A DNA stretch of 64,000 nt. It comes from Cellulomonas rhizosphaerae. GTDB lineage: Bacteria > Actinomycetota > Actinomycetes > Actinomycetales > Cellulomonadaceae. Shown one piece after another: positions 25,055 to 34,243 of the stretch. The DNA lies in the NCBI RefSeq assembly GCF_003470205.1, contig NZ_QWKP01000220.1, forward strand, positions 1-64,000, written 5' to 3'. The number at the start of each line of letters is the position of its first letter. Position 1 is the stretch's first letter. The translations under genes were made by a program, and so were the position numbers. Under the pieces are notes generated by a model. The model had not been told where the DNA came from, did not search any database, and saw only the letters and a program-made list of their open reading frames with translations.

Positions 25055-26161
25055 ATGACCTCGACCACCACGAGCGAGCCGACCGACGTCGATCCGGCTC
25101 CGCTCCCCGGCACCACGAAGACCGGACCCCGCAAGTCCGGCGGAGGCCTCGGCCGCTACCTGCTGGTCCGCTTCCTGCTGATCTTCCCGACGATCCTCAT
25201 CCTCGTGACGACCGTGTTCGTCATGATGCGGGCCACGGGCGACCCGATCACCGCGGCCCTCGGCGGCCGCCTCCCTCCGGACCAGCTGGCCGAGCGCATC
25301 CACAGCGCGGGCTACGACCGCCCGGTGCTCGTGCAGTACCTCGACTACCTCGGCAGCATCCTGCGCGGCGACTTCGGCACGACGATCTCCGACCACCGCC
25401 CGGTCACCGAGGTGCTGCTCACGTACGGCACGGCGACCCTCGAGCTCGCCGCGTACGCGCTGGTCGTGGCGTTCCTCGTCGGCATCCCGCTCGGCCGGAT
25501 CGCCGCAGCGCGCCGCGACCGCGGCGTCGACGCGACGCTGCGCATCTCCGCCGTCGTCGTCTACGCGACGCCTGTCTTCTTCGCCGGCATCCTGCTCAAG
25601 CTCGTGTTCTCGGTGTGGCTCGACTGGCTCCCCGTGGCGGGCCGCGCGACGACCGGCACCGAGATCCAGCTGCAGCGCCACGGCGCGGGCACCGGCATCT
25701 ACCTGATCGACGCGATCAGCACGGGCGACCCCGCCGCGGTGCAGGACGTGCTCGAGCACGCCATCCTGCCCGCGCTCGCCCTCGGCCTGCTCACCGCCGG
25801 CGTGTTCCTGCGCCTGGTGCGCACCAACGTCATCGGCACGCTCTCGACCGGCTACGTCGAGGCCGCGCGCTCCCGGGGCGTGCACGAGCGCCGGCTGCTG
25901 CGCAAGCACGCGTGGCGGCCCGCGCTCGTCCCGATCATCACCGTCATCGGCCTCCAGATCGCCATGCTGCTCGCAGGCGCCGTCCTCACCGAGACCACGT
26001 TCGAGTGGAAGGGCCTCGGCTTCCAGCTCGTCCAGTACCTGCTGGCGCGCGACTTCGTCGCCGTGCAGGGCCTGGTCGCGCTGCTCGCCGTCATCGTCGC
26101 CGTGACGAACTTCCTGGTCGACGTCGTCGCGGCCCTCGTCGACCCCCGGATCAGGTACTGA
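25055..26161 (+). CDS. ABC transporter permease, DppB type
   Basis: A 368-aa inner-membrane permease with about six helices and a cytosolic N-terminal tail of 30 residues. The DppB hallmarks TGDPITAALGG near the start, GDFGTTISDHRPV in the periplasmic loop, and the ATPase-coupling EAARSRGVHERRLLRKHAWR loop (the EAA motif) are all present. It pairs with the next permease to form the channel. The start lies 35 nt after the hairpin; the stop is one base from the next ATG, so the two are coupled. Confidence 0.92.
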   Translation: MTSTTTSEPTDVDPAPLPGTTKTGPRKSGGGLGRYLLVRFLLIFPTILILVTTVFVMMRATGDPITAALGGRLPPDQLAERIHSAGYDRPVLVQYLDYLGSILRGDFGTTISDHRPVTEVLLTYGTATLELAAYALVVAFLVGIPLGRIAAARRDRGVDATLRISAVVVYATPVFFAGILLKLVFSVWLDWLPVAGRATTGTEIQLQRHGAGTGIYLIDAISTGDPAAVQDVLEHAILPALALGLLTAGVFLRLVRTNVIGTLSTGYVEAARSRGVHERRLLRKHAWRPALVPIITVIGLQIAMLLAGAVLTETTFEWKGLGFQLVQYLLARDFVAVQGLVALLAVIVAVTNFLVDVVAALVDPRIRY

Positions 26162-26162
26162 C

Positions 26163-27248
26163 ATGACCACCGTCATCCCCGAGAGGGCCCCGCTCTACAA
26201 GCGCCTGCCCGTCGTCCACCAGCTGCGCACGAGCGTCGGCCTGCAACGCACGATGCTCGTCGCCGGCCTCGTGCTCACCGCGATCTTCGTCCTCACCGCG
26301 ATCTTCGCGCCGCTCCTGGCGCCCTACAGCTGGGACCAACTGCGCGCCGGCGGCGAGCTCTTCGGCGCCCAGCAGGGACCGTCCGCCGACCACTGGCTCG
26401 GCACCACGGTCGGCGGGTTCGACGTGCTCAGCCGCGTCATCTGGGGCGCGCGCACCGCGCTGCTCACGATCGTCATCGGCGTCGCGCTGTCGATCTTCCT
26501 CGGCGTCGCCATCGGCCTGGTCTCCGGCTACTTCGGCGGCTGGCTCGACCGCGTGCTCGTCGTGATCGCCGACGCGATCTACGCGTTCCCGTCCCTGCTG
26601 CTCGCGATCCTCGCGGCCATCGTCATCAGCGGCGGCCAGTCCTCGATGTGGGGCGGCATCCTGGCCACCGCCATCTCGATCACGGTCGTGTTCATCCCGC
26701 AGTACTTCCGCGTCATCCGGGCCGAGGCCGTACGGATCAAGGCCGAGGCGTTCGTCGAGTCGGCGCGCGTGGTCGGGTCCAGCCACACCCGGATCATGAC
26801 CCGCCACGTGCTGCGCAACTCGACCCGCACGCTGCCGCTGATCGTCACCCTCAACGCGGGCGAGGCGGTGCTCACGCTCGCCGGGCTCGGGTTCCTCGGC
26901 TTCGGCATCGAGCCCACCGAGGCGGGCGACTGGGGCTACGACCTCAACAAGGCCCTGGCCGACGTGACGAGCGGCATCTGGTGGACCGCCATCCCGCCGG
27001 GCGTCGCGATCATCCTCGCCGTGCTCGGCGTCAGCCTCGTGGGCGAGTCCCTCAACGACCTCGCCGACCCGCGCCTGCGCACGCGTCGTCGCGCCGCGGC
27101 GACCGCGGGCGTGGTGGGCACGACGACGGCCGTGCCGGGCGGCGTGCTCAGCGCCGGACCGGAGGGAGTCGCCGGTATGGACGACCTCGAGGGCCCGCCC
27201 GACTTCCCCCTGTCCGGCCCCACGGCCGAGGACGGAGAGCGCGCGTGA
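26163..27248 (+). CDS. ABC transporter permease, DppC type
   Basis: A 361-aa permease with about six helices and the N-terminal OppC-type region. It carries HWLGTTVGGFDVLSRVIWG, the typical DppC entry motif, and the EAA loop EAFVESARVVGSSHTRIMTRH. The C-terminal tail of 60 residues is extended and disordered (Ala/Gly/Pro-rich), longer than usual. It follows DppB by one base and overlaps the ATPase gene as GTGA. Confidence 0.92.
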   Translation: MTTVIPERAPLYKRLPVVHQLRTSVGLQRTMLVAGLVLTAIFVLTAIFAPLLAPYSWDQLRAGGELFGAQQGPSADHWLGTTVGGFDVLSRVIWGARTALLTIVIGVALSIFLGVAIGLVSGYFGGWLDRVLVVIADAIYAFPSLLLAILAAIVISGGQSSMWGGILATAISITVVFIPQYFRVIRAEAVRIKAEAFVESARVVGSSHTRIMTRHVLRNSTRTLPLIVTLNAGEAVLTLAGLGFLGFGIEPTEAGDWGYDLNKALADVTSGIWWTAIPPGVAIILAVLGVSLVGESLNDLADPRLRTRRRAAATAGVVGTTTAVPGGVLSAGPEGVAGMDDLEGPPDFPLSGPTAEDGERA

Positions 27249-28939
27249 GCCGCGTCGTCGACATCCAGGACCTGACCATCACGTTCGACACCGATGCGGG
27301 GCCCGTGCGGGCCGTGCGCGGCGTGAGCCTGCACGTCGAGCCGGGCGAGGTGCTCGCCGTCGTCGGCGAGTCCGGGTCGGGCAAGACCGTGACCGCCCGC
27401 TCGATCCTCGGCCTGCTCCCCTCCACAGCGCAGACCTCGGGCGCGGTGCTGCTGAGCCGGCCGGACGGCTCGGCGCCGCACGACGTCACGACGCTGTCCG
27501 GCGCCGACCTGCGCGCGGTGCGCGGTCGCGACGCCGCGATGGTGTTCCAGGAGCCGTCGAGCGTGCTCAACCCGGTGTTCCCGGTGGGCTGGCAGATCGC
27601 CGAAGGGCTGCGCGCCCACGGTGGGCTGTCGCGCGCCGAGGCCCGCGAGCGCGCGATCGACGTGCTGCGACGCGTCGGCATCCCCGACCCCGAGCACCGG
27701 GTCGACCACTACCCGCACCAGTTCTCGGGCGGGCAGAAGCAGCGCATCGTGATCGCCCAGGCGCTCGTGCTCAACCCGAGCCTGATCATCGCGGACGAGC
27801 CGACGACCGCCCTGGACGTCACCGTGCAGGCCGAGATCCTCGACCTGCTGCGTCGTCTGCCGGCCGAGTTCGGCACGGCCGTCGTCCTGATCACGCACAA
27901 CATGGGCGTGGTCGCGGACCTGGCCGACCGCGTCGCCGTGATGTACGACGGCGAGATCGTGGAGCAGGCCTCGGTGGCCGACCTGTTCGCCGCTCCGCAG
28001 CACGCCTACACGCGCGCGCTGCTCGACGCGGTCCCCCGCGTCGGTGGCCTGCGCCTGCGGGACCGGTCCGAGTCCGCCGAGGCGAGCCTGGCCCGCAAGG
28101 TCGTCGACCGCGACGGCCCGGCGGTCGTGGAGGCCCGCGGCCTGCGGATCACCTACCCCGGCCGCCTGCGGACGCCCGGGTTCACGGCGGTCGACGGCGT
28201 CGACCTGCGGATCGGGCCGGGCGAGGTCGTCGGGCTCGTCGGCGAGTCGGGCTCCGGCAAGACGACGATCGGCCGCGCGATCGGGGGGCTGACCCCCGTG
28301 AGCGAGGGCTCGCTCGAGGTGCTCGGCATCGAGATGAACGGTGTGCGCGAGCGCCGGTTCCGGCCCGTGCGCAAGCGGATCGGGTTCGTCTTCCAGGACC
28401 CGGCGACGAGCTTCAACCCGCTGCTCACGATCGCGCAGTGCATCGCCGAGCCGCTCGTCGTGCACGGCGTCGCGGCCTCCCCGCACGCGGCCCGCGGCCG
28501 GGTCGACGAGCTGCTCGAGGCGGTCCAGCTGCCGCGCGCGTTCGGCGACCGGTTCCCGCACGAGCTCTCGGGCGGGCAGCGGCAGCGCGCGTCGCTCGCG
28601 CGGGCCCTCGCGCTCGACCCGGAGCTGCTCATCGCCGACGAGCCGACCTCGGCGCTCGACGTCTCCGTGCAGGCCCGCGTGCTCGACCTGTTCGCCCGGC
28701 TGCAGTCCGAGCTCGGGTTCGCGTGCCTGTTCATCAGCCACGACCTGGCCGTCGTCGACCTGCTCGCGGACCGGATCATGGTGCTGCACCGCGGGCTGGT
28801 GGTGGAGGAGGGCACGGGCGACGACGTCCTCGGCGCTCCCCAGCACCCGTACACGCAGCGGTTGCTCGCCTCGCTTCCCGTGCCGGACCCAGTCGAGCAG
28901 GCCGCGCGCCGCACGGCGTGGGAGGCGACCCGCGCGTAG
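27245..28939 (+). CDS. ABC transporter ATP-binding protein, fused DppD-DppF type
   Basis: A 564-aa protein made of two complete ATPase domains. The first has GESGSGKT, FSGGQKQR and LIIADEPTTALD; the second has GESGSGKT, LSGGQRQR and LLIADEPTSALD. Each is followed by the oligopeptide-type C-terminal extension (QHAYTRALLDAVPR; QHPYTQRLLASLPVPDP). The fusion supplies both ATPases needed for the DppB/DppC pair, completing the transporter. The GTG start overlaps the stop of the preceding gene. Confidence 0.93.
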   Translation: MSRVVDIQDLTITFDTDAGPVRAVRGVSLHVEPGEVLAVVGESGSGKTVTARSILGLLPSTAQTSGAVLLSRPDGSAPHDVTTLSGADLRAVRGRDAAMVFQEPSSVLNPVFPVGWQIAEGLRAHGGLSRAEARERAIDVLRRVGIPDPEHRVDHYPHQFSGGQKQRIVIAQALVLNPSLIIADEPTTALDVTVQAEILDLLRRLPAEFGTAVVLITHNMGVVADLADRVAVMYDGEIVEQASVADLFAAPQHAYTRALLDAVPRVGGLRLRDRSESAEASLARKVVDRDGPAVVEARGLRITYPGRLRTPGFTAVDGVDLRIGPGEVVGLVGESGSGKTTIGRAIGGLTPVSEGSLEVLGIEMNGVRERRFRPVRKRIGFVFQDPATSFNPLLTIAQCIAEPLVVHGVAASPHAARGRVDELLEAVQLPRAFGDRFPHELSGGQRQRASLARALALDPELLIADEPTSALDVSVQARVLDLFARLQSELGFACLFISHDLAVVDLLADRIMVLHRGLVVEEGTGDDVLGAPQHPYTQRLLASLPVPDPVEQAARRTAWEATRA

Positions 28940-28942
28940 CGC

Positions 28943-28981
28943 CCGGTGGCCGGCTCGCCGCTCGGGCGGGCCGGCCACCGG
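28943..28981 (+). terminator. Terminator-like hairpin after the transporter operon
   Basis: A 12-bp perfect stem, CCGGTGGCCGGC (28943-28954) with GCCGGCCACCGG (28970-28981), directly after the ATPase stop and 18 nt before the acetyltransferase start. Confidence 0.65.
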
Positions 28982-28999
28982 ATGCGTACCGTCGGGGCC

Positions 29000-29578
29000 A
29001 TGACGACCGACTACTTCGCTGACGACCCGCGCACCCACGCCGAACGGATGCTCGCGGGCGACTTCTACGTCGCCGACGCGGAGGTCGAGGCGCTCGCCCG
29101 CCGGGCCGCCCTGCTGGCCGACGAGTACGGGCGCACCGCCCTGCACGACGAGGCGGCCGGCCACGCGGTCCTCGTCGACCTGCTCGGCACGCTGGGCGAG
29201 GGCTCCACGATCCGCCCGCCGCTGTTCGTCGACCTCGGGTCCAACATCCACATCGGCGCGCGCACCGCGATCAACTACCACCTCACCGCGCTCGACGTGG
29301 CGGCGATCAGGATCGGCGACGACTGCATGATCGGCCCGAACGTCCAGCTGCTCACCCCCACGCACCCCGTGGACCCGCAGCCGCGCCGGGACAAGCTCGA
29401 GGCCGCGAAGCCCATCACGATCGGCGACAACGTCTGGCTCGGCGGCGGCGTGATCGTCTGCCCGGGGGTCACGATCGGCGACAACGCGGTGATCGGCGCG
29501 GGCGCGGTCGTCACGCGGGACGTCCCGGCGAACGTCGTGGCCGTCGGCAACCCCGCCCGGGTGGTCCGGCACGTCTGA
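29000..29578 (+). CDS. Maltose/galactoside O-acetyltransferase-like protein (left-handed beta-helix)
   Basis: A 192-aa hexapeptide-repeat acetyltransferase of the Maa/LacA/NodL group. The N-terminal Maa domain (ERMLAGDFYVAD...LARRAALL) precedes repeats such as IRIGDDCMIGPNVQLLTPTH, ITIGDNVWLGGGVIV and VTIGDNAVIGAGAVV; the His in PTHPVDPQ is the usual catalytic residue. It transfers acetyl from acetyl-CoA to sugars. The ATG at 29000 is chosen by family start. It is probably expressed apart from the transporter because of the intervening hairpin. Confidence 0.88.
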   Translation: MTTDYFADDPRTHAERMLAGDFYVADAEVEALARRAALLADEYGRTALHDEAAGHAVLVDLLGTLGEGSTIRPPLFVDLGSNIHIGARTAINYHLTALDVAAIRIGDDCMIGPNVQLLTPTHPVDPQPRRDKLEAAKPITIGDNVWLGGGVIVCPGVTIGDNAVIGAGAVVTRDVPANVVAVGNPARVVRHV

Positions 29579-29586
29579 CCCGACGG

Positions 29587-30528
29587 CTAGACCCCGTAGG
29601 CGTCGACGAGCTCGCGGCCGATCCGCGCGAGCTCGTCGACCACCGCGGGCGGCGAGACGACCTCGATCGAGGTCCCGTGCCCGGCGAGCTGCTCGGCCAC
29701 GGCGCGGGCCATGTGCGCCGAGACCTCCATCCGGGTGCGCCCGTCGCTCTCGGTCCCGACCACCCGGCAGGCGCGACCGAGCTGGCCCTCGAGCACCGGC
29801 ACGAGACGCCCGGGCACGAGCACCTGCGCCGTGACGGCGGTCCGGCGCGCTTCGACCGCGTCCACGACCTCGTCCCACATCGCCGCGACGTCGAGGGCGG
29901 GCGGACGCGGGAACGTCGACGCGAGCACCTCGACGCCGCTGATCCGATCGACCCGGAAGGTGCGTCGACCGGCCGGTGTCCCGGCCAGGAGGTACCAGGT
30001 GCCGTCCTTGTCGACGAGCGCCCACGGGTCGACCGTGCGCGGCGCGGCCGCCTCCCGGTAGCGGAAGCCGACCTGGCGGCGGCGGACTACCGCGGCCTGC
30101 AGGTCGGCGAGGGCCGCAGGAGCGAGCTCGTCGTGCGGGGTCCGTCCCCAGCGCGACCTGTCGACCAGCACCGCGCCCGCAGCCGCCTCGGCGTCGGCCC
30201 GGAACGTCTCGGGGAGTGCGCGGACGAGCTTGCGCAGCGCGGACGTCGCCTCGGGCGCCCTGCCGGACGTCGGCCCGACGAGCAGGAACAGCGCCTGCGC
30301 CTCGGCCGCGGTCAGCCCGGTCAGATCGGTGCGCGAACCGCCGACGAGCGACCACCCGCCGCCCCGCCCGGGCTGCGGGTAGACGGGGATGCCCGCCGTG
30401 GACAGGGCCTCGAGGTCGCGCCGGGCCGTGGCGACCGAGATCTCGAGCTGCTCGGCCAGCTCGGCCGCTGTCACCCGGCCGTGCGCCTGCATGAGCAGGA
30501 GGACGGAGACCAACCGATCGGCGCGCAT
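29587..30528 (-). CDS. WYL-domain transcriptional regulator (YafY/PafC type)
   Basis: A 313-aa regulator. The N-terminal winged helix has RADRLVSVLLLMQAHGRVTA and the recognition segment ELAEQLEISVATARRDLEAL. The middle WYL domain contains RTVDPWALVDKDGTWYLLAG and FRVDRISGVEVL, and a WCX-type C-terminal part follows. WYL domains sense small ligands or nucleic acids; the ligand is unknown. It is divergent from the VOC-family gene across 61 nt, a common pairing, so it probably controls that gene and itself. Confidence 0.88.
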   Translation of the reverse strand: MRADRLVSVLLLMQAHGRVTAAELAEQLEISVATARRDLEALSTAGIPVYPQPGRGGGWSLVGGSRTDLTGLTAAEAQALFLLVGPTSGRAPEATSALRKLVRALPETFRADAEAAAGAVLVDRSRWGRTPHDELAPAALADLQAAVVRRRQVGFRYREAAAPRTVDPWALVDKDGTWYLLAGTPAGRRTFRVDRISGVEVLASTFPRPPALDVAAMWDEVVDAVEARRTAVTAQVLVPGRLVPVLEGQLGRACRVVGTESDGRTRMEVSAHMARAVAEQLAGHGTSIEVVSPPAVVDELARIGRELVDAYGV

Positions 30529-30589
30529 GCGGCAAATCTAGCCAGCAAAGTAGTCAGAAGGTGAGCACTTTGAACGCGAGAGTGGAGCC

Positions 30590-30973
30590 ATGAACACATT
30601 CCGCGGTCTCGCCAACACGTCCCTCTTCGCCGACGACGTCCCCGCTGCCCAGCGCTGGTACGCCGACTTCCTCGACCTCGAGCCCTACTTCGTCCGCGAC
30701 GGCTACGTCGAGTTCCGCCTGGGCGATCACGACGACGAGCTCGGCATCGTCGACCGGCGCTACGCCCCGAACCAGGGCGGCCCGTCCGGCGCCATCGTCT
30801 ACTGGCACGTCGACGAGCTCGAGGCGACGTTCGAGCGCGCTCTGGCGCTCGGAGCCACGCAGCACGACGAGGTCCGCGAGCGCGGCGCGGGGTTCGTGAC
30901 CGCGTCGGTCGTCGACCCGTTCGGCAACGTCCTGGGCCTGATGACGAACCCGAACTGGCTCGCCCACGCGTGA
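30590..30973 (+). CDS. VOC-family (glyoxalase-like) protein
   Basis: A 127-aa single-domain vicinal-oxygen-chelate protein. It starts NTFRGLANTSLFADDVPAAQ in pieces and shows AQRWYADFLDLEPYFV, YVEFRLGDHDDELGIVD and the closing VVDPFGNVLGLM. The fold binds a metal in isomerases, dioxygenases and drug-binding proteins, so substrate is open. It ends 4 nt from the convergent TetR gene. Confidence 0.82.
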   Translation: MNTFRGLANTSLFADDVPAAQRWYADFLDLEPYFVRDGYVEFRLGDHDDELGIVDRRYAPNQGGPSGAIVYWHVDELEATFERALALGATQHDEVRERGAGFVTASVVDPFGNVLGLMTNPNWLAHA

Positions 30974-30977
30974 GCCG

Positions 30978-31625
30978 TCAGGCGGGGTCGCCAGGCGCCG
31001 TCGGCAGGGGGGTCGTGCCCGTCGCGAGCGGCAGGATGATCGTGTCGATCATCCGCTCGATGAACTCGGGCCCGACCTTCTTGCCCGCGACCACCTTCTG
31101 GTAGGCGATCATCGCCGGCGCGACGGTCGCGATCATGTCGAGGTCGCGCCCCGGGGCGATCTCGCCGCGTTCCTTGGCCCGCTCGAGCAGGCCGCGCATG
31201 AGCGCGGTCCGGGCGGCGACGAACTGCTCGTGGAACACGGCGGCGACCTGCGGGTCCGCCTGCGCCGCCTGGTGCAGCCCGTGCATGAGCTCGTCGTTGC
31301 GCGTGCCCTGCGGCACGCCGCGCGTGGCCAGCAGGTCCGAGCGCAGCGAGCCCGTGTCCGGGACGTCGTCGATCGTCAGCAGCGGGCGGCCGCAGATGAC
31401 GGCGTCGACCGTGAGCTCGACCTTGGACGGCCAGCGACGGTAGACGGTCGCCTTGCCGGTCCCGGCGCGCTCGGCCACCGCGTCCATCGTCATACCCTCG
31501 TACCCGCGCTCGGCGATGAGCTGGCGCGCGGCCTCGAGGATCACGTCGTCCTTGGAGTCGTCCCGGCGCCTGCCGGGACGCCGCGCAGGGGCCGCCGCGA
31601 GGACGTCCTCGTCGTACGCCGTCAT
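30978..31625 (-). CDS. TetR-family regulator of the divergent efflux pump
   Basis: A 215-aa repressor. After a basic N-terminal tail (RRPGRRRDDSKDDVIL) comes the helix-turn-helix: ARQLIAERGYEGMTMDAV, AERAGTGKATVYRRW and PSKVELTVDAV. The C-terminal half is the helical TetR_C type found with multidrug pumps. The ATG at 31625 has GGAGG upstream. It is divergent from an MFS drug transporter across a region holding two identical perfect palindromes, which strongly suggests that it represses the pump until a drug binds. Confidence 0.88.
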   Translation of the reverse strand: MTAYDEDVLAAAPARRPGRRRDDSKDDVILEAARQLIAERGYEGMTMDAVAERAGTGKATVYRRWPSKVELTVDAVICGRPLLTIDDVPDTGSLRSDLLATRGVPQGTRNDELMHGLHQAAQADPQVAAVFHEQFVAARTALMRGLLERAKERGEIAPGRDLDMIATVAPAMIAYQKVVAGKKVGPEFIERMIDTIILPLATGTTPLPTAPGDPA

Positions 31626-31676
31626 GGGGCCTCCGCTCTCTCCGAAGCTCACCCTACCTCGAAACGACACGCGCTA

Positions 31677-31702
31677 GTTCCGGAACTCGGGGGTTCCGGA
31701 AC
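31677..31702. promoter_or_regulatory. Two GTTCCGGAAC palindromes between TetR and MFS genes
   Basis: Two perfect 10-bp palindromes at 31677-31686 and 31693-31702, centres 16 bp apart, so they lie about 1.5 helical turns apart. A TGTATTAC sequence about 14 nt to the right could be the -10 region of the pump promoter. They are the likely TetR operators. Confidence 0.65.
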
Positions 31703-31757
31703 TGTGTAGTCCTGTATTACAGTCGCTCCACCGACCACGACGTCCATGGAGTCCCCC

Positions 31758-33251
31758 ATGTCCTCGACATCCCCCACGCCCGACCACTCGGGCCGCCGCC
31801 GCTGGTTCGTCCTCGCGACGGTCGCGCTGGCGCAGCTCATGGTCGTCCTCGACGCGACCATCGTGAACATCGCCCTGCCGTCCGCCCAGGCGGACCTCGG
31901 CTTCTCCGACAACGACCGCCAGTGGGTCGTCACCGCGTACGCGCTCGCGTTCGGCAGCCTCCTGCTGCTCGGCGGCCGCCTGTCCGACATGTTCGGGCGG
32001 CGTCGCATGTTCCTCATCGGCCTCGTCGGCTTCGCGACGGCCTCGGCCCTCGGCGGCGCGGCGCAGACCTTCGAGCTCCTCGTCGGTGCCCGCGCCCTGC
32101 AGGGCGTCTTCGGTGCGGTCCTCGCCCCGGCCGCGCTCTCCGTGCTGACCACCACGTTCACGATCCCCAAGGAGCGTGCCCGCGCGTTCGGCGTCTTCGG
32201 TGCGATCGCCGGCATGGGCGGGGCCATCGGCCTGCTGCTCGGCGGGTTCCTCACCGAGAACTTCGACTGGCGCTGGAACCTCTACGTCAACGTCGTGATC
32301 GCGGTCATCGCGTTCGTCGCCGGCTCGATCCTGCTCACCAGCAGCCGCCACGCCAGCCACGGCCACCTCGCCATCCCGGACGTGCTGCTCGGCTCGGCGG
32401 GCCTGTTCGCGCTCGTGTTCGGCTTCTCGCAGGCCGAGCCCAAGGGCTGGGACTCGCCGCTGACGTGGGGCTCGCTCGTCGCGAGCGTCGTCCTGCTCGT
32501 CGCGTTCGTCGCCCGCCAGCGCCGCGCCGAGTTCCCCGTGCTGCCGCTCACCGTGATCCTCGACCGCGACCGCGGCGCCTCGTTCCTGTCGATCCTCGTC
32601 GCGGGCTCGGGCATGTTCGGTGCGTTCCTGTTCGTCACCTACTACCTGCAGGCGACGCTCGACTACTCGCCCATGCAGACCGGCGTCGCGTTCCTGCCGA
32701 TGATCGTCTCGATCATCATCACCGCGCAGATCATGAGCAACATCCTGCTGCCGCGCTTCGGGCCCAAGGTGCTCGTGCCGATCGGCATGACTCTCGGCGC
32801 GCTCGGGATGCTCTGGTTCACCACGCTCGAGGTGGACTCCACCTACTGGCACGTGCTGCCGGGGCTCGTGATCCTCGGCGTCGGGATGGCCTCGATCATG
32901 CCCGCGTCGTTCCAGCTCGCGACGCTCGGCGTCGCGCCGCAGCAGGCGGGTGCCGCCTCGGCGATGGTCTCGACGAGCCAGCAGGTGGGCGGCGCCATCG
33001 GCACCGCGCTGCTCAACACCCTGGCCGCGACCGCGACCACCGCGTTCCTCGCGGACCAGGCAGCCAAGACGCCCGACGTGCTCGCCCAGGCCGCGCTCGA
33101 GGGCTACTCGACGGCCTACACGTGGTCGGCCGGGATCTTCGCGATCGGCGCCGTCATGGCGGCCACGATGTTCCGCACCCGGGCGGACCGCGCCGCGCGC
33201 CTCGAGGCCTCGCCGGCCGGCCCTGCCCCGGAGTCCGTGCTCGCGCACTGA
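31758..33251 (+). CDS. MFS multidrug efflux transporter, DHA2 (EmrB/QacA) family
   Basis: A 497-aa inner-membrane transporter with 14 predicted helices. Helix 1 has the DHA2 motif LAQLMVVLDATIVNIALP, followed by QWVVTAYALAFGSLLLLGGRL and motif A SDMFGRRRMFLIG; the fifth-helix motif C region reads FGAIAGMGGAIGLLLGG. It exports drugs or toxic metabolites using the proton gradient. The ATG at 31758 has GGAG 6 nt upstream and is preferred over the ATG at 31746. Regulation by the divergent TetR is likely. Confidence 0.92.
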   Translation: MSSTSPTPDHSGRRRWFVLATVALAQLMVVLDATIVNIALPSAQADLGFSDNDRQWVVTAYALAFGSLLLLGGRLSDMFGRRRMFLIGLVGFATASALGGAAQTFELLVGARALQGVFGAVLAPAALSVLTTTFTIPKERARAFGVFGAIAGMGGAIGLLLGGFLTENFDWRWNLYVNVVIAVIAFVAGSILLTSSRHASHGHLAIPDVLLGSAGLFALVFGFSQAEPKGWDSPLTWGSLVASVVLLVAFVARQRRAEFPVLPLTVILDRDRGASFLSILVAGSGMFGAFLFVTYYLQATLDYSPMQTGVAFLPMIVSIIITAQIMSNILLPRFGPKVLVPIGMTLGALGMLWFTTLEVDSTYWHVLPGLVILGVGMASIMPASFQLATLGVAPQQAGAASAMVSTSQQVGGAIGTALLNTLAATATTAFLADQAAKTPDVLAQAALEGYSTAYTWSAGIFAIGAVMAATMFRTRADRAARLEASPAGPAPESVLAH

Positions 33252-33258
33252 CGTGCCC

Positions 33259-33295
33259 CGCAGCCCCGCGTCGCTCCCCGCGGCGCGGGGCTGCG
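33259..33295 (+). terminator. Terminator hairpin after the MFS gene
   Basis: A 12-bp stem, CGCAGCCCCGCG (33259-33270) with CGCGGGGCTGCG (33284-33295), just past the MFS stop and before the convergent gene, so it may serve both directions. Confidence 0.7.
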
Positions 33296-33304
33296 TCGTC
33301 CTCG

Positions 33305-34204
33305 CTAGAGCGCCTGGAGCCCAGGGAGGGCGGCGGCCAGCTCCTCGAGCGCGCGCTGCGGGCCGGCGTAGATGCCCTCGTCGCGCGGCCAGTGCACGAT
33401 CACGTCCGTGAAGCCGAGCGCCGCTGCCCGCTCGATCCCCTCGATGGCCACCTGCGCGGACTCGAGCGAGAAGATCGGGGCGCCGTCGAGGTTGAGGTAG
33501 CGGCGCAGCGGGGTGGACCGCCCGGCGGCGGTCTCGGCCTCGTCCATCTGCGCCGACGCCGTCGCCAGCTCCGCCCACCAGAGCTCGTGCGCGGCGTGGC
33601 GGTCGTCGCTGACCTCGTCGGGCACGAACGACGAGCCGTACGTCACCCACCCGTCCCCGCGACGAGCGGCCAGCGCCATCGTCCGCGGGCCGGCCGCGGC
33701 CAGCAGGAACGGCGGCCGGGTGGCCGGGACGGGGATCATCCGGGCGTCGTGCGCCTCGTAGAACTCGCCCGCGTGGTCCGTCCGGGGCTGGGTGAGCAGG
33801 TGGTCGAGCACGTCGACGAACTCCTCGAACCGCCGCGTGCGCTCGCCGCGCGTGGGCGCCGGGCCGAGCACGCCCGCGTCGAAGCCCTCGCCGCCGGCAC
33901 CCAGACCGAGCAGGAACCGGCCGCCGGAGATGTCGTCGAGGCCGAGCACGTCCTTGCCGAACGGCACTGGGTGGCGGAAGTTCGGGGAGGCGACGAACGT
34001 GCCGAGCTGGATCCGCTCGGTGACGGCGGCCGCGGCGGCCAGCAGCGGGACCGTGGCGAACCACGGCTCGTCGACGAGCGTCCGCCACGAGAGGTGGTCG
34101 TAGGTCCAGGCGTGGTCGAAGCCCCACTCCTCGGCCTGCCGCCACTTGTCCCGGGCCACGGCCCACCGATCCTGCGGCAACAGCACGACCCCGACGGCAA
34201 CCAT
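33305..34204 (-). CDS. LLM-class (luciferase-like, probably F420- or flavin-dependent) oxidoreductase
   Basis: A 299-aa TIM-barrel oxidoreductase. AEEWGFDHAWTYDHLSW near residue 30, IQLGTFVASPNFRHPVPFGK and GGRFLLGLGAGGEGFDA are standard for bacterial luciferase-like enzymes, and LAAAGPRTMALAARRGDGWV closes the cofactor site. Actinobacterial members usually use F420, but residues seen here do not separate F420 from FMN. It is convergent with the MFS gene and stands alone. Confidence 0.87.
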   Translation of the reverse strand: MVAVGVVLLPQDRWAVARDKWRQAEEWGFDHAWTYDHLSWRTLVDEPWFATVPLLAAAAAVTERIQLGTFVASPNFRHPVPFGKDVLGLDDISGGRFLLGLGAGGEGFDAGVLGPAPTRGERTRRFEEFVDVLDHLLTQPRTDHAGEFYEAHDARMIPVPATRPPFLLAAAGPRTMALAARRGDGWVTYGSSFVPDEVSDDRHAAHELWWAELATASAQMDEAETAAGRSTPLRRYLNLDGAPIFSLESAQVAIEGIERAAALGFTDVIVHWPRDEGIYAGPQRALEELAAALPGLQAL

Positions 34205-34243
34205 CCCCCGACCCTAACGGCCCCCTCCCGCGACCCCGGGGGG

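Noticed and set aside
26936-30535. Very long minus-strand open frame opposite the peptide transporter ATPase and neighbours
   Set aside because: Antisense shadow of GC-rich genes: composition is Arg/Gly/Asp/Ala-rich without domains, and the + strand carries clear ABC transporter motifs.
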